Below the pieces are notes generated by a model. The model had not been told where the DNA came from. It did not search any database and saw nothing but the letters and a program-made list of their open reading frames with translations. This document shows positions 1-12,571 of a stretch of DNA of 64,000 bases, one piece after another. Location of the stretch: contig CAIIXF020000007.1 of NCBI GenBank assembly GCA_903813345.2, positions 25,841,564 to 25,905,563 on the forward strand. The letters are read 5' to 3'. The position numbers were made by a program, and so were the translations under genes. Each line of letters begins with the position of its first letter. Position 1 is the stretch's first letter. This DNA comes from Owenia fusiformis. Its lineage: Eukaryota > Annelida > Polychaeta > Sabellida > Oweniidae.

Positions 1-3000
1 ATAAACATGCAAGTCGATGGGAGATATCTGTTTCTGGGACCGAGAAAAGTGTTCACATCGAGGGATGTTCGAATTAGAGAGGTGTTTGGATATGCGGGTT
101 CACAGTATACTCCTCTTTGTGCTGACGATATAAACATGACTGCCAGTCCATAATGGTTGTAACTCAAATAGGCCTAACCCTGAATCCTGTTTTTTATTTC
201 ATGTTTCACCTGTGTTTAATGGTTTAGAAAATCTAGCAAAAAAAGTTATTTTTAGTCTGTTTTATTGATGGGTATGTCTGCAATATTACCCAACCAAAAA
301 TATCCTCCTTCAATTAGATTTTATGTGGTTAGGTAAATCTCTTTAAACCTGTATTTATTGTAACATATACCTCAGGTTAAAATTGAACATGAAGCTATTA
401 AGGTTTATCTTGCAACCCATCACATCTTTGTGTTTGAAAGACTGACATGAAATAACATGTTGAGGTGTATAATGATGATTAAAGTATGTTACTGAAAAGT
501 TTTTTGGGTTAACTGTTTGTATTGAAGGAGAGTTGACTTGATCATTATCATTATCACAAATTTTTTACAGTTTTGATGTTTACAAGTAGAAGGGATCTTA
601 AGAAAGCAGAAAGTTTCGCAAAAATATCACAATATTTCAGAAAATCCTTTCATCATTCAAAAGTTGAACAATCTGACTTTATTCCAGGATAATCCTTACA
701 TTTTTTTCAAAAATCTCTAAAATCACTTTTTAAGTCCTGACAAAAAATATTTTCAAACTTTAAACGGGGACTTTAAGAATAACTAGCAAAAATGGGATGT
801 CCCCTCTTTTTAATCCTAGTGAAATTCCCTCATCTTAAATCTTCAATAACTTCTAGTATTTGATTAGATATACAAATTCCTACATAAAAATAAATAAAAT
901 TGGGATTTTAAGGGAACATTCGCAATTCACATGCTTTTGGAATTGATTGTTTCAAACAATTAACACTCATTCTTCTTCATTTCATGATCTCAATTGTGCC
1001 TTAATTTCCTTTAACACTGTAGTTTGAATGTGAAATGAATGTCAGCTCTTTACAGACAAAAATTGACTATGGTACAATTCATATTCTGAAACATTATAGG
1101 TTGGATCAAATACTTATTTCTAATCTAACAAGTATACACAAAATCCAGATCTTGGGAAGGGTAAATAAAAACATGCTAAAACATGCCATGGTAAATTAAT
1201 CCATCAAAGCCTTACATTGAACATATCTGCAAACACAAGGTAAACTAGGGACAGATATTTACCAGGAGATATATGTCATATCCTGTCTTACTTCATTAAC
1301 TCCATTCTTATTTTTCAAAACAGTACATCAGGTGACAGACAACATGCCCTGGATTTTTATGTGCCATTCTGTCTCACTTATTGTACTTAAATGACCCTAA
1401 AATAACATTTCAAAATTACATGCATTAATATTTGGCATATTTTGCTTCAGTAAATTAGCTTAAATTATATTAGGTCAATTAAATACTGAAATAGTTTGAA
1501 ACTACAGTGGAAACAGAATAGAACTGATGTTAACTTACAAATATCAGATTATACAATTTCAAAACAAAGATAAGAAGTACATTGTACATTTAAAGGGAGG
1601 GAACACTGACAATGACCTCATCTCAGATAAATTCAAACTCAACATGATGCCATGTCTTTTGACTTAAATCAACAATCTAGAACAAAACATACAAGTCACA
1701 TAACCTCAAAGTCCCCAGGAACCCATACCAAGTACCCATTTCATGTCTTTTGAAATACAGACTACAAGATACAGGAACTCCTACCCTTGTGCTCAATGGT
1801 TTAAACACAGTACCCTCTGACTAGAATTGATCGATTTAAACTTTGTAGTTAACCAATGAGAGAGCGTCAAAGATTTAATCAACAGGACAATCATTTCTCT
1901 GGACAATCATGGAATCGGAATGACCATTTCTGATTTGATTGGAGTTTAGAGATTGATCATTATACTTAGGTGTGAGATGAACTTTCTCCTAGAATTGATC
2001 GACTTAAAATTTGCTGTTAACCACAGCGCCAAAGATTTAAGCAACATAAGAAGTACATTAGGGAGGGAACACTGACAATGACCTCATCTCAGATCTCAGA
2101 CCTCATCTACAGAGTAATGGAATCAGGAACGCCCTATTCTGATTGATTTTGGAATTTAGAGATTTAAAATTAAACTTGAGAGTGTGAGATGAACTTTTTT
2201 CTCACTCTTAAAAAGGGTAAAACCTGACAACAATGAGTCATTCTTACCTCAGTGTTTACATTTTGAGGTGACTGAGCCCCTCCAGAGCTCCAGTTAATTT
2301 GAATTTGATTGAATTATTGTCCAGAGTTAATTAGATGAGTGATGTTTTATATTGGGGCAGCCTGGCACTACACCAGGTCAGAATAGGCTTAGAATCACTT
2401 CCTATTTTCACAACAAATAAATTCATTTTTGAAATAGAAGAATACAATATGCAAAACAAGGCATTAACATGAAAAATGTCACCACCTGATATATGTTACA
2501 GACATCAAACACTTAATGCCAAACACCAGCCACCAAATGCCAAATATAAACTGCCAAGCACCATCCATGAAAAGTTGTCACAATTTGTGGTGGTGACATT
2601 ATAAAAAGGGTATGTAAATTGTAGAAATCATACGATCCATATTACTTTTTTGTAGCCTAAAATGGGCCTTTTGATAATCTTCAAAAATTTATAACAAGGA
2701 ATACAATACAAAAATGTTAAAAATTATGGGCAGATTATCTTTCAAATAGTCTTTTAAGTGAAACTATGAATATGAAATCCAACAATAGCTATGGTATTGG
2801 ATGACATTTTTACTAAAAGTTCCTTCACCAATTTTATTTTTTGTCACCATTTTTTAGAATCTGGCTATAATATGTACATACCTGAAAATGCTCAATAGAC
2901 ATTAGAATCTCAAATATACAAAATGTTGAGGTACACATCTAAGAATTATAAAAATCAACAATCCATGACAATTACTCAAACAAGGTATTAACATGCTAAA

Positions 3001-3780
3001 TTTCACCACCTACCATTTGTTTCAGACAATACTCATGGTCAATTTATCTCTGTAATTGATTTAATTGATAAGTACATTTTTGGAAAGTAGGAAAAACTTT
3101 CTGTAGTCATTATCCCAAAGTCTCTCTATTCTAATAAATAGTAGAGACTGTGAATTCCACAATGTCTAGGCACTCTTTTTCCAAACATTTATTATGAAAA
3201 ATGTGAAGCATATAACCTAAACAACCAATATGCTTTTCATTTAGCAACCATTGTTGGATCATGTGGTTTGACAACTGTTGGTTATTTCTCTATGTCTATC
3301 AATATGTCATCTTTATAATAGAAACAAAGCCACATCACATAAAACCACTGGTCTGCTGTTGGTGTCAATCTGTGTCATCAAAATTTTCAAAATTTAATAT
3401 TTCTAAGCTTGAAAGAGATCTTGGTGGAATTTACTAAAGTGTTAATGACACAATAAAGTGGAACAGAACAGAGAAGAGAAAGTATATTTTAAAAAGTACT
3501 AGAATTGAAAAGGATATAAATGTACATGTATATCAAAATTATAATGTCAGATTATTTGCCCCTTTAAATCTTTGAAACTTTCATGAGGAATTCAGTAATT
3601 TTTTTGAATATTTCTTTCTAAAGCAAGTATCTAATAGGTGGAGACATAGCCAATGAACACCTCTTTCTCTAGGGAGTACTTCATCATTGAATGAACATAT
3701 TCAATTATTTAGCACTTTATTCTGACTGTGCCTTAAATTGGAAATATTCTACTATGGCTTTGGAACAACAACTCCTGAGT
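1..3780. other. Non-coding flank with dispersed repeat copies
   Basis: No open frame of convincing length or family is present. Bases 1-115 are a diverged copy of the sequence at about 15351-15465; both carry the strings ataaacatg, aagtc, atggg and aagtgttcacat. Bases 2490-2600 (cacca/ccaaatgcca-rich) resemble 21475-21580, so these look like interspersed repeat families. The stretch 1570-2195 is described separately. The rest is AT-rich unique-looking DNA that could be intergenic or lie upstream of the pseudokinase gene's promoter. Confidence 0.5.
1570..2195. repeat. Imperfect tandem duplication with a copied-in segment
   Basis: About 1817-1987 and 1988-2195 are diverged direct copies; each starts with ctagaattgatcga and ends with gtgtgagatgaactttt or a close variant. 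The second copy is interrupted at 2045-2094 by roughly 50 bases. These match 1570-1628 upstream (ataagaagtacatt, then gggagggaacactgac and aatgacctcatctcagat), minus a short internal stretch. This is direct evidence of local duplication plus transfer of a nearby segment into one copy. Confidence 0.6.
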
Positions 3781-3814
3781 TTCTAAGTCTAGTCAAGGGA
3801 AAGATCAATACCCG

Positions 3815-3992
3815 GTGATTTCAGCGGGAAGTGGCGTTTCGTTCATTGGATGAGCTGCGCGCGCACGCATAAATGTGATTATCCAATATAATTAGGGGAG
3901 GGCTATTTGAAGTAGTTTTTGGTCTCAGGCGCGACCCAGGGCTGTTGTCTTAAGGACATTTCGTTGAAAATCAGCCATTCGGCTGATAATTG
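3815..3992 (+). promoter_or_regulatory. CpG-rich promoter-like patch with candidate noncoding first exon
   Basis: In AT-rich surroundings this patch is markedly CpG-rich: gcgggaagtggcg, ctgcgcgcgcacgc at 3855-3868, and caggcgcgaccc. It has an inverted CCAAT box (ATTGG, 3845-3849) and a direct one (CCAAT, 3883-3887). It ends in a good splice donor, TTG|GTAAGA, with the last exonic base at 3992. A transcription start near 3900-3940 followed by a short leader exon is a reasonable reading. The most likely client is the plus-strand pseudokinase gene, whose first coding exon begins behind a splice acceptor at 32178, but the 28-kb link is inference. A second gene reading leftward from the same patch cannot be excluded. 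Confidence 0.4.
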
Positions 3993-5682
3993 GTAAGAGT
4001 TTGCGATCTTATAATGTATAACTGTTACTCAGACACATATTTTGACACGATTCTGTTGGAAATAAGCTTTGAACCGAGAGATATTCACGATTGATATGCA
4101 CATTTTTGATTGTGCCATTGCTTTTCTATTGCACAACCCATGTATTGATAGAAGAAACATTAATAATACAGATTGGTTTACCTTCAATACATGGCAGACA
4201 CTACATATCGGTCTATTAATACCAGTTTGTGCCTTAAATAGTTTTATATTTCCATCCACGGCCTGGAGCCTGGGTGTGTTTGTCTCTTATGTGTATGCTT
4301 GTGCATGGACTTCTAATCACTAGCAGAATTTAGCATGATGCAAACTCGACATTATAACTCATGCTGTAACATTTTGACTTCGCTGGAAAACAATAGGAAT
4401 TATTTTTCTTGCCAATCAATCATGAATCACAATCAAAATTTCAGAATGATCAATCAGGCAATGATCCGAATCAAGTTATAACATTATATGATATTCAGCA
4501 AGAAGTCCGGTAGAAATACAGAATGTTTAAACATCAAAGCTGAAAGTTAAAAGCTAATCTGTCAATTTTCTGTCTGCAAAAGAGCGTCCCAAGAGCGTTT
4601 ACATTTGACACAATAACAGACTGATGCCTTGAAATCTAGGATTCCCCAGGAAAATATGACGTCATACTAATTAGCATAAGGATTTCCCTATTGGGGTGGG
4701 TCGAGCCTTGTTCGAAAACACAATCCATAAATACATGCTAATTTCTAAGGAGATAGGAAGTGTATAACGTGTTTATCGATTTTGTTTAAAGATTTAATCA
4801 ATTATCAAATTGTTTAAGTGGATAAAGTGGTCACACTTGCTTCAATTCATAGCGAAATCGACGGATAGAAACTGACCGAAATCCCGATATCCTACCCCGT
4901 ATTACTGTAGGCTATAAGCACAGTGACCTACAGAGGGCGCTATCACAAACAAGTACTGGACGAACCGATAAATTCCCGGGTATTGTAACGCCCTTGGTCT
5001 AGTGACCACAATCCCCAAGCCAGAAATAAACCAATGATTAGTGAACAGATTTTCCAGAAGGATGCCCTGTCTTTTCCAATTAGCCTTACCTCAAATTTCC
5101 ATGAGATTGGCCACTGCTATCTCTAAAAGTGATTTACTAAGGTACATAAAGTTTCTCTTAGCTATTTGGACATCTCAATCAGTTCATGCATTGTGATTTA
5201 CTTCCAAAGGTTTCTCAAACAGAAAACAGTTCAGGCTTCATAACAATAACAATCATTGTTTGTTTCAGGTCAGTGTGCTCTCTTCTATTCTTTTACAATT
5301 ATATATAAATGGACATTAACTTCAACATTAATCATTATACAAAATACTTGATGACTGACAATTGATGATAATTCCCTTTACAATGGCTCATACTGATTGA
5401 GTAACTACTTATTTCCTGATCAAGCCAAGCAAAAAGTGGTTATTACAGTGTCATTATCATTATCATTATGGGCTTCAACCTTGCATCTGCATGTTAAGGA
5501 TGGGATCAAAATCATCAACATTTTTAGTACCCCCCCCCCTCCATTCAAAATTTAAATTAAATGGCATCGATACATAGCACTGATTTGTCTGATTATCAGT
5601 AAAAAGAAGCGCTGTCCTTCATTAAATCAAATGCAGTCCTCACTGAACTTGGTTGTGAAATGTCAATATTCTAGATAATACT
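3993..5682. other. Non-coding stretch, moderately CpG-containing
   Basis: Nothing gene-like is visible. A palindromic CRE-type octamer TGACGTCA lies at 4657-4664, and the 4560-5015 segment is richer in CpG than its flanks. The string ctagtcaaggg...aatacccggtgatt at 3790-3820 has a weak inverted counterpart at about 4968-5012 (aattcccgggtattgtaacgcccttggtctag). This suggests that an old element, or the promoter patch itself, lies between weak inverted repeats. A long C run sits at 5530-5541. Confidence 0.35.
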
Positions 5683-6040
5683 TCGTCGCATGAGAATAAC
5701 TTTGTACTATCTCACATTTTTACGGAACTGAGAAATCAAGGTTTGAAAGTTTAGAGGTCTGTATCTTACTTAGTATTGCTATGTGAAACTTGATTTTTTG
5801 TATGTCACCTGGTCTCACCCTAGAGATATCTTATATGAAATATAATACCTTGAAACAATTGACAAGATCCTTTTTTAAAACTATGGAAATGGAGTTGATA
5901 CAATTTCCCACCGGAATAACAGCTTATTTCTAATTTCAAATTGTCATATCTGATATCAACTGTTTCAACCAATCAACTCTCTAAGAATTGGTCATGTGAC
6001 TTGCAAAACTTGGAGTTATAACAATCTTATATTAAAACAA

Positions 6041-7645
6041 CCCAGCCTTTCAGTAGGTGATGTAGGTTCGAACCTAAAGCGAACCTAAAAGTGAATCCCA
6101 CAATTTGATGGCTACCTAAACGAACCTACTTCATGTAGGTTCGCTTTAGGTTCGAACCTAAAACTACCTAAAGCACTTTAAAAAAATCAGAAACTTGTAG
6201 GTAGTTTTAGGTTCGAACCTAAGGCGAGCCTAAAAATGTTATACTTTTTCAGGATTTACCTAAACCGAACCAAAAAATCTTAGAAATTATCTAGAGTTAC
6301 CTAAAACTACCTAAAACACTTAAAAAATCGAAAAGTTGTAGGTAATTTTAGGTTCGAACCCAAAGCGAACCTAAAAAACATAGTCATTCTTCAAGAGTTA
6401 CCTAAAGCGAACCTAAAAATCTTAAATCTACCTAAAACACTTCAAACTTGTAGGTAGTTTTAGGTTCGAACCCAAAGCTACCTAAAGCTACCTAAAGCAA
6501 ACCTACAAAACAGAAGTTCTGTCACAGCCACTAGGGGCGCTGATAGCAGGAAGTATCAATGCATTGTGGGTATAATATTCAAACTAAAATCAGTTAGACA
6601 GGAAATTTGGAAATAGCCAGGAAAATGGGGAAATATGCTGAAATGACCATCACATCAGTGCTCATTTACAAAGTACATGTAAGTAAGTGTACAAATGATC
6701 AATCAATATATTATTTTAACCTCTTGAATACCCAGAATGACGGATATATCTGTCACAGAATTTTTCACTAAAACTGCTCTAACTTTGGCAATTTTTATCC
6801 AATCTCCACAAATGGATGTTTTAAAATGAGGGTCTATGTTTACTATTCTTATGAAATCAAACATCAACTGTTGTGTTTTTAGATGTAAATATCAAAATAA
6901 CTGGCAAAAAATAAACAATACTCTGGGTTCAAACCCTTTTTAGAGGCTGGTATTCAAGAGGTTAAGTGTTATAAAAGCATGCAATTATAAAATAGGAGGA
7001 ATTTTAAATAAATGTACCTGAGTGAGAAACTAAGCATCAAAATGTGTGAGAAATAAATAAACAGTTGACATATAGCCTATACAGTTCACAAGTTTGTAGG
7101 GTCCAGACACCCGGCTACCTCCATAGGCCAGCTTAGGACCATCATTGTAAATAAATGTACTTGCGTGAGAATATATGCATCAAAATGTGTGAGAAATATA
7201 TAAACAGTTCAAATCAACAAATCAAGTCATCCAGCTGCTGGGTGGTCTAAAGCCAACCCAGCCCTTGGAAGTATTTACCTAATGCGAACCTACGTAGGTT
7301 CGCTTTAGGTAGTTTTAGGTTCACTTTAGGCGATGTTCAAATATGCTAATTAGATTCAGGTTCGCTTTAGGTAACCACCTAAAGTGAACCTATAATTACC
7401 TAGAGCGAACCTATAATTACCTAAAGCAAACCTACCTAGGTTCGCTTTAGGTAGTTTAGGTAGTTATAGGTAGTTATAGGTTCGCTTTAGGTGATCACCT
7501 AAAGTAAACCTAGACCTCATTAGCATATTTGAACATCGCCTAAAGCGAACCTACCAATGGAGTTTTTATATGGGGAACTACCTAAAGCGAACCTAGAAAT
7601 CCTAGTTAAATATATCACCTAAAGCGAACCTACTGAAAGGCTGGG
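6041..7645. mobile_element. 1.6-kb foldback element with 18-bp TIRs and AGGTTCGCTTTAGGT motif blocks
   Basis: The ends are perfect inverted repeats, CCCAGCCTTTCAGTAGGT at 6041-6058 and its complement at 7628-7645. The outer blocks (6041-6505 and 7260-7645) are packed with the motif CCTAAAGCGAACC or its complement: I count ten exact copies plus many one- or two-base variants. The right block is itself a hairpin, with a perfect 27-base inverted pair at 7324-7350 and 7519-7545. The middle (6506-7260) is different sequence that holds a nested MITE and a direct repeat (7003-7075 and 7145-7215). No coding capacity is seen, so it is a non-autonomous DNA element. The inverted copy of the flanks near 9150 lacks the element, which gives an empty site and implies a 2-bp target duplication (AA). 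Confidence 0.8.
6716..6965. mobile_element. TTAA-flanked (piggyBac-type) MITE nested in the foldback element
   Basis: A perfect 17-bp inverted pair bounds 250 bases: TTAACCTCTTGAATACC at 6716-6732 and its complement at 6949-6965. The TTAA at both ends and the following CC-pyrimidine start are the hallmark of piggyBac-type insertions. A near-palindrome gacggatatatctgtc lies just inside the left end, a motif frequent in such MITEs. There is no open frame. It sits inside the 6041-7645 element and is therefore younger than it, unless it was captured. Confidence 0.7.
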
Positions 7646-8831
7646 AAAGTATGCCAATATGCATGTTATTGTATCTAGAATGAAAAATAATGTTTTGCTT
7701 TGTAAAAAAATCTTCAAAAATCAAAGAATATTATTTAATAAAATAAAGAAAATTCAATTTATAAAACTTTAAAATCAATTTCTCAAATAAGTACAATTAT
7801 TTCTTAATTTTGGAATCTCAGGACACCCTTCAAAAAGAATTTATTGCCTTTGAAACTAAGGCAGAAGTACAATGCATTGAAACCAATGATGCCAATACGG
7901 TCCCCCACATATTTCCCTCGGTATAAACCCTGTAGCCTAAACCTCCCAGCACATTACAATGTAGCCCCTAAGGGCCGGTCCGCTGGTCATTATCAGGTTA
8001 TTTTTGATACAGACCAGTTGATTTTTTCACTGGGTATAGGAGAATAACATTGCAACTGGTCCGTAATTCCATTTTGACCAGCAGGTTTCAGATCCTTGGG
8101 GCCTAAGACATAACCAATTTTTATTACATGCACATGGAAGAAATTTCAAAATAGAAAAATAATTTCTAATTCATTTTAGATTAATGAAAGTGATGAAACC
8201 TCGATTTAGGTAATCACATTTTGTTCATTGGGATGCAGCTATCATTATCCATTCATTTTCTGTTGTTTGCTACTCTGTGGAGTACAATTGGAAATTGAAG
8301 CAATTGTAGACGTGGAGACTAAGAGTGGCTCTTTGTAAAGAAATTGAACCAATTTATTACTTTTCCAAAATAAAATGAAGATGATCTAAAAACAATGATC
8401 TCAAAAATGCAAAAGAAAGGACAAATCTGAAAAACATACCAGTAATAAAATAACTAAAAGATCCCAGATGTTCAGTGAAAAGCGCAAAGTAAATCATAGA
8501 TGAAGAGAAAATAAAATAAGTGTTTTAAGGGACTACTAACATAAAGATAACTCCTTACTGATATAGTGTATGGTCAGTAAAAGTTAAAGCTAGTTTAAAT
8601 AGATTTAGCTTTTTTCCACAAACTATAAAACATCATTTTGAAAGAGATTTCAATAGTATACAGACAGTGATTGCCTTAATGATTACTATATCTAGTATAT
8701 AACCTATTATTATGTACTCTATTTGAAGAAACAAATAAGTAGTCTTTCATTTTCAACATTTAATGATGACAGCTTCGTATATGCATTTCTATTGCATTTG
8801 GCCATTCAAACCCCTATAAGCCCTGGTAGCA

Positions 8832-8894
8832 GGGAAGATAAAGGGTACTTGATCTAATTAACTGGTCATTTGTACTTTTCATCTTCCCTGGTAG
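8832..8894. repeat. Short hairpin
   Basis: agggaagat at 8832-8840 pairs with atcttccct at about 8883-8891, and the stem continues imperfectly inward (aaagggtac against gtacttttc). Both sides are also followed or preceded by the direct string ctggtagcaggg or a variant. The function is unknown; it is probably a small repeat remnant. Confidence 0.35.
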
Positions 8895-9437
8895 CAAGGA
8901 TTTAGGTTTTTGAGGAAATTAGTAATTCTATTTCATATCATGTGGCCATGAATAATCCAATGAGCATCCATAATACAAAGAGTAATCGAGGGCATATAAT
9001 TTGAATATGCATGGGATTACACATACTGTATCATTTTATTTTTTGATCTACTTGTAAAAACATGAAAGGCCAGGCATGCAAACTGGCATGGTATTGTGTT
9101 ACAAAACAGTATTTCATTCTAGATACAATAACATGCATATTGGCATACTTCGTTTTAATATAAGATTGTTATAACTCCAAGTTTTGCAAGTCACATGACC
9201 AATTCTTAGAGAGTTGATTGGTTGAAACAGTTGATATCAGATATGACAATTTGAAATTAGAAATAAGCTGTTTGTCTGGAGATGGTACAATTTCACACTG
9301 AATTCTAGCTTAATGAGAGGGAATTGAGATGGGGCATGTATCTGAGATGAAAGCCTGTGTTTCAAATAGTAAAATTCCATGTCTATCTCAATTTTTTTGA
9401 AAATGGCAGTTAGTACAAAGTTATTCTCACGCGACGA

Positions 9438-11381
9438 CTTATACTTCCGATCGACAAAAATCAATATTCGCATAACAAAATCCCATTTTCACCCCCCCCC
9501 CTCCCTCCCAAAATGAAATAAACAACATTTGATACAATCCCTTAAGTTTTCTAATCTCCTATTGTTAAGTAGGAAATGAAGAGGATGGATCACCTCCAAA
9601 ACAAATAGAAATTTCCTAACAACTAATATTTACACTTTAGATTGTACAATCAATAGTTAATTTTGATAACAAAAGGTAAACATACTAAAGTGTAATTGAT
9701 GGGTTTAGATACAAGGGTAGATCTAAAAGAAGAATTTAGGTGAATCTAATGAAAACAAGGCACACACAAAAATGTAATGTTCATTTTATAATTTGCACAA
9801 CATGCCCAAAATCGAACTTCATACGTGTAATTCTACTGTTTATCATTCTAAAGATTTCAAATCAAACATGTTTTTCTGGAACATGAACAGACCCCTCATT
9901 CTGACAATACATACCTTAACATATTTTCTCCTTTACATTAACATTTGGGAGTCATGAGATCCCCAAAAACACCACTTTATTGAAAAGATTCAGACACAGA
10001 CAACACAGACACACAAAAAGCCTTTAATGATTTCACACAATGGTCCTTTAAGGAAACAATAAGGAATTGAGCAAGCAAGAGGCATAGCATAATCATATGA
10101 GTTATTGGCTGAGTTTATGTTAACATTTGTCATCAGCCTATAGAACTGACCAGGGGGTGATAGCAAACCTGCTAAAGAAGGAACATAAATGTCTACTTGA
10201 ATCTCCATACAGGCCCTCACACTGTCTTTATTACTGGAGGAACAAATGCTCAACAGTATCATAGAGAAGTTGAAACTTTGTGTAGTGTAGGGTTAAAGTG
10301 AGTTAAAGTGGCACATCATACCATGTTCATGCATTCTGATACTCGTAACATATTTCTGTTCCACCTGAAATCTCAGGGCTGAGAAGAAATGAGATGTCAT
10401 GGTTTATCATGATGTACTGCATGTCCATTCTTTTAGAGAGATATGTTTTATTTAAAAACAAGACCATAGCCACATGTGTTAATCTTTGACACATTTAATC
10501 AATCGCAAAATAACATATTGAGTAGGTCTGAGGTTGAAGTATGCACTTGAATTATTGTGGCTTTGAGAATAAAGGATTTTAGAGAACTGGATTAATATGC
10601 CCCAATATTAATATTGGCTGGCTGGTGGCCTGGGTGGCTGTCAAAAAACATAAACAAAGATAATATTTCTTCATGAATGCCAATTTTGTCACAATTACAA
10701 AAATCTGCTTGGCTCTTCTTCATTTTTGTGTACTTTGTACTGACTGATACCCCTTAGGTAAGTACACCCTAGACCACATGTCAGGAAAATAATACTTCTG
10801 TTTGTTTGTGGAAAGAGATACTAAATATTGTGACATCTTAAACCACATGTACAAGGTGCAAAATATGGTCAGAGCTCAAGGGTCTTCCAGTAATGTAGTA
10901 TTGTCAGATTCCTCACTAGGGATTCAAACCAAACACTGCTGGAGATGGGGGACTCTATCATGTCGTATTAACAACAACAAAAACACTACCATGGCACTGC
11001 CTGGGTTTTGCATCAAATGTGTTGAAATAAGACATAACTAATGCATTTTTATAATATTGATGACATTCTGAGTTTGCTATAAATCGATTGAGTCATCATT
11101 AGGATCAAGAACTTTTAACTAAATGTTAAATCAAAATTAATGTTTTTGAGACCACCCCCAAAGTTTGAGAAATGAGGTTAAAGTGAACCAAAGGTAGATC
11201 ATAGAAGAGATTCCTCACTGGACCAAGTCATGGACTAATTTACTCAGCCAATTTAGCAGATTCTTTGACTGTATTTCTTTGTGTGCCATTTCAGGTTCTT
11301 TGAAGTATATAAGAGTGGATGTATTTTAGCCATAGCCATAGGGACCACATATTTTACAACAAGGATATTGTATTTTGACAG
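9438..11381. other. No gene seen
   Basis: The stretch is AT-rich non-coding sequence. It contains a C-run (about 9491-9502), low-complexity acac/caca at 9991-10020 and a perfect 16-bp palindrome CCAATATTAATATTGG at 10602-10617. Open frames on either strand have ordinary intronic composition and no recognisable domain. Confidence 0.4.
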
Positions 11382-11466
11382 GTATCCCTGGAATTATCAG
11401 GAGATAGAGTAGCAGAGTAGCTCTGGACTCTGGAGGAGATAATACTCACAGATTCAAATATAAGTG
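11382..11466 (+). other. Candidate noncoding (5' UTR) exon
   Basis: An 85-base segment lies between an acceptor-like tattttgacag and a strong donor, AGTG|GTGAGTAA. All three plus-strand frames contain stops, so it could only be untranslated. It lies between the CpG promoter-like patch at 3815-3992 and the first coding exon of the pseudokinase gene, which makes a 5' UTR exon of that gene possible. The acceptor's pyrimidine tract is weak and such pairs also arise by chance. Confidence 0.25.
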
Positions 11467-12571
11467 GTGAGTAAATATTCATATTTCATTTGTATCATTT
11501 ATGATCAACATTGTTTGGGGTTTATTGTAAAAGATTTGGTCGGCATGGTGATATCCAAATTACAGTAGAGCTGTCTCCATAACAATTGATCAACTGACAC
11601 TCAATCTATTCTGAATGTGACAAATCATTTCTGGACTTATTGAGGTTGATTTAAAAAAAAGTTTTATATAACACGTATGGTATCTCATTATTTCAATTGT
11701 CCCTTCCTCAAAAAAGGTCTGCATTATTTTAACCATTTTGTGGTTACAAAGTGGTGATTTCTGTTTTATATGAAGATATCAAATGTTATTTTAATAAGGA
11801 GCCTTTCACCAGGAGATTTCACCTTTGACAAGCTGAATCAACCTGTTGTCTAACATTAAAGTGGGACCCCTCGTCAGGTTACCAAAAAATATGTGACCCT
11901 ACAATAAGTCATTAAAATCTCAATATTTTTTATGTTCCTTAATTTTCTATATCGGTGATGCATATTGAATTTGAAAATTTGAAAGTTCGATATGATCTAT
12001 TCATACACTTATTTGCATCATTATGCAAGTATTTGACAACAACATTCCCATTATTTGAAATAAATCTATCAATGAAACTCGACTTTTATGCGAGGAACCT
12101 TAGAATACTTTATCTTGTTGAGAAAATATAAGAACATCACTGTCTGGGAATTTATCAAAACCTCAACATTATTTTTTGCTGTCAATTTAAGGAGCCTTGA
12201 TTGTGATTCTGGTTCATTTTTCAACACATTATGAAATAAATGTTCTAGATGTCTAGATTAACCCATTTAACATTGTGGTAGATGTTAATAGAATGTCTGT
12301 AGGCTGTTTTGTCTGGAGTGTTTCGGGAACCAGGATCTTGTGTTTTGATAAGTGAATTTACACAGGTGAGAATGACTTCATAATGTGGTATGGTGTCCTC
12401 AATTTGCAGGTGATAATACAGTGAAACATGTTAAATGGAGCACCTCCAGAAACACCCTTGTTAGTAGAACAACCCTTGAAGACCAACTGACTTATCTTTA
12501 AATGAACCTCTATAAGTGAAACACCTCCCAAGTGGAACACATTTAAGAGGTACCAACGGTGTTCCTCTCAG
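11467..12571. other. No gene seen
   Basis: The stretch is AT-rich non-coding. The 12421-12545 part (aacacctcc, aagtggaacac, ggtgttcc) resembles, in the opposite orientation, the gtgttcacat-type repeat at 1-115 and 15351-15465, so it may be another copy of that family. Confidence 0.35.

Larger units (their letters stand above)
5683..9437. repeat. Large diverged inverted repeat enclosing a 1.4-kb spacer
   Basis: The left arm (5683-5712, 5917-6040 and, after an insertion, 7646-7705) reads as the reverse complement of the right arm (9095-9150, 9149-9274, 9408-9437). Examples are ttggagttataacaatctta at about 6011-6030 against its complement at 9160-9180, and gccaatatgcatgttattg at 7653-7671 against 9128-9146. 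The block 5713-5916 has no clear counterpart at 9275-9407, so one arm has a replacement there. The spacer 7706-9094 shows no gene. The arrangement could be an old long-TIR element or an inverted segmental duplication. Confidence 0.75.

Noticed and set aside
9990-10262. 90-codon minus-strand open frame
   Set aside because: The low-complexity VCVVCV end derives from a caca repeat; no domain and no splice context.
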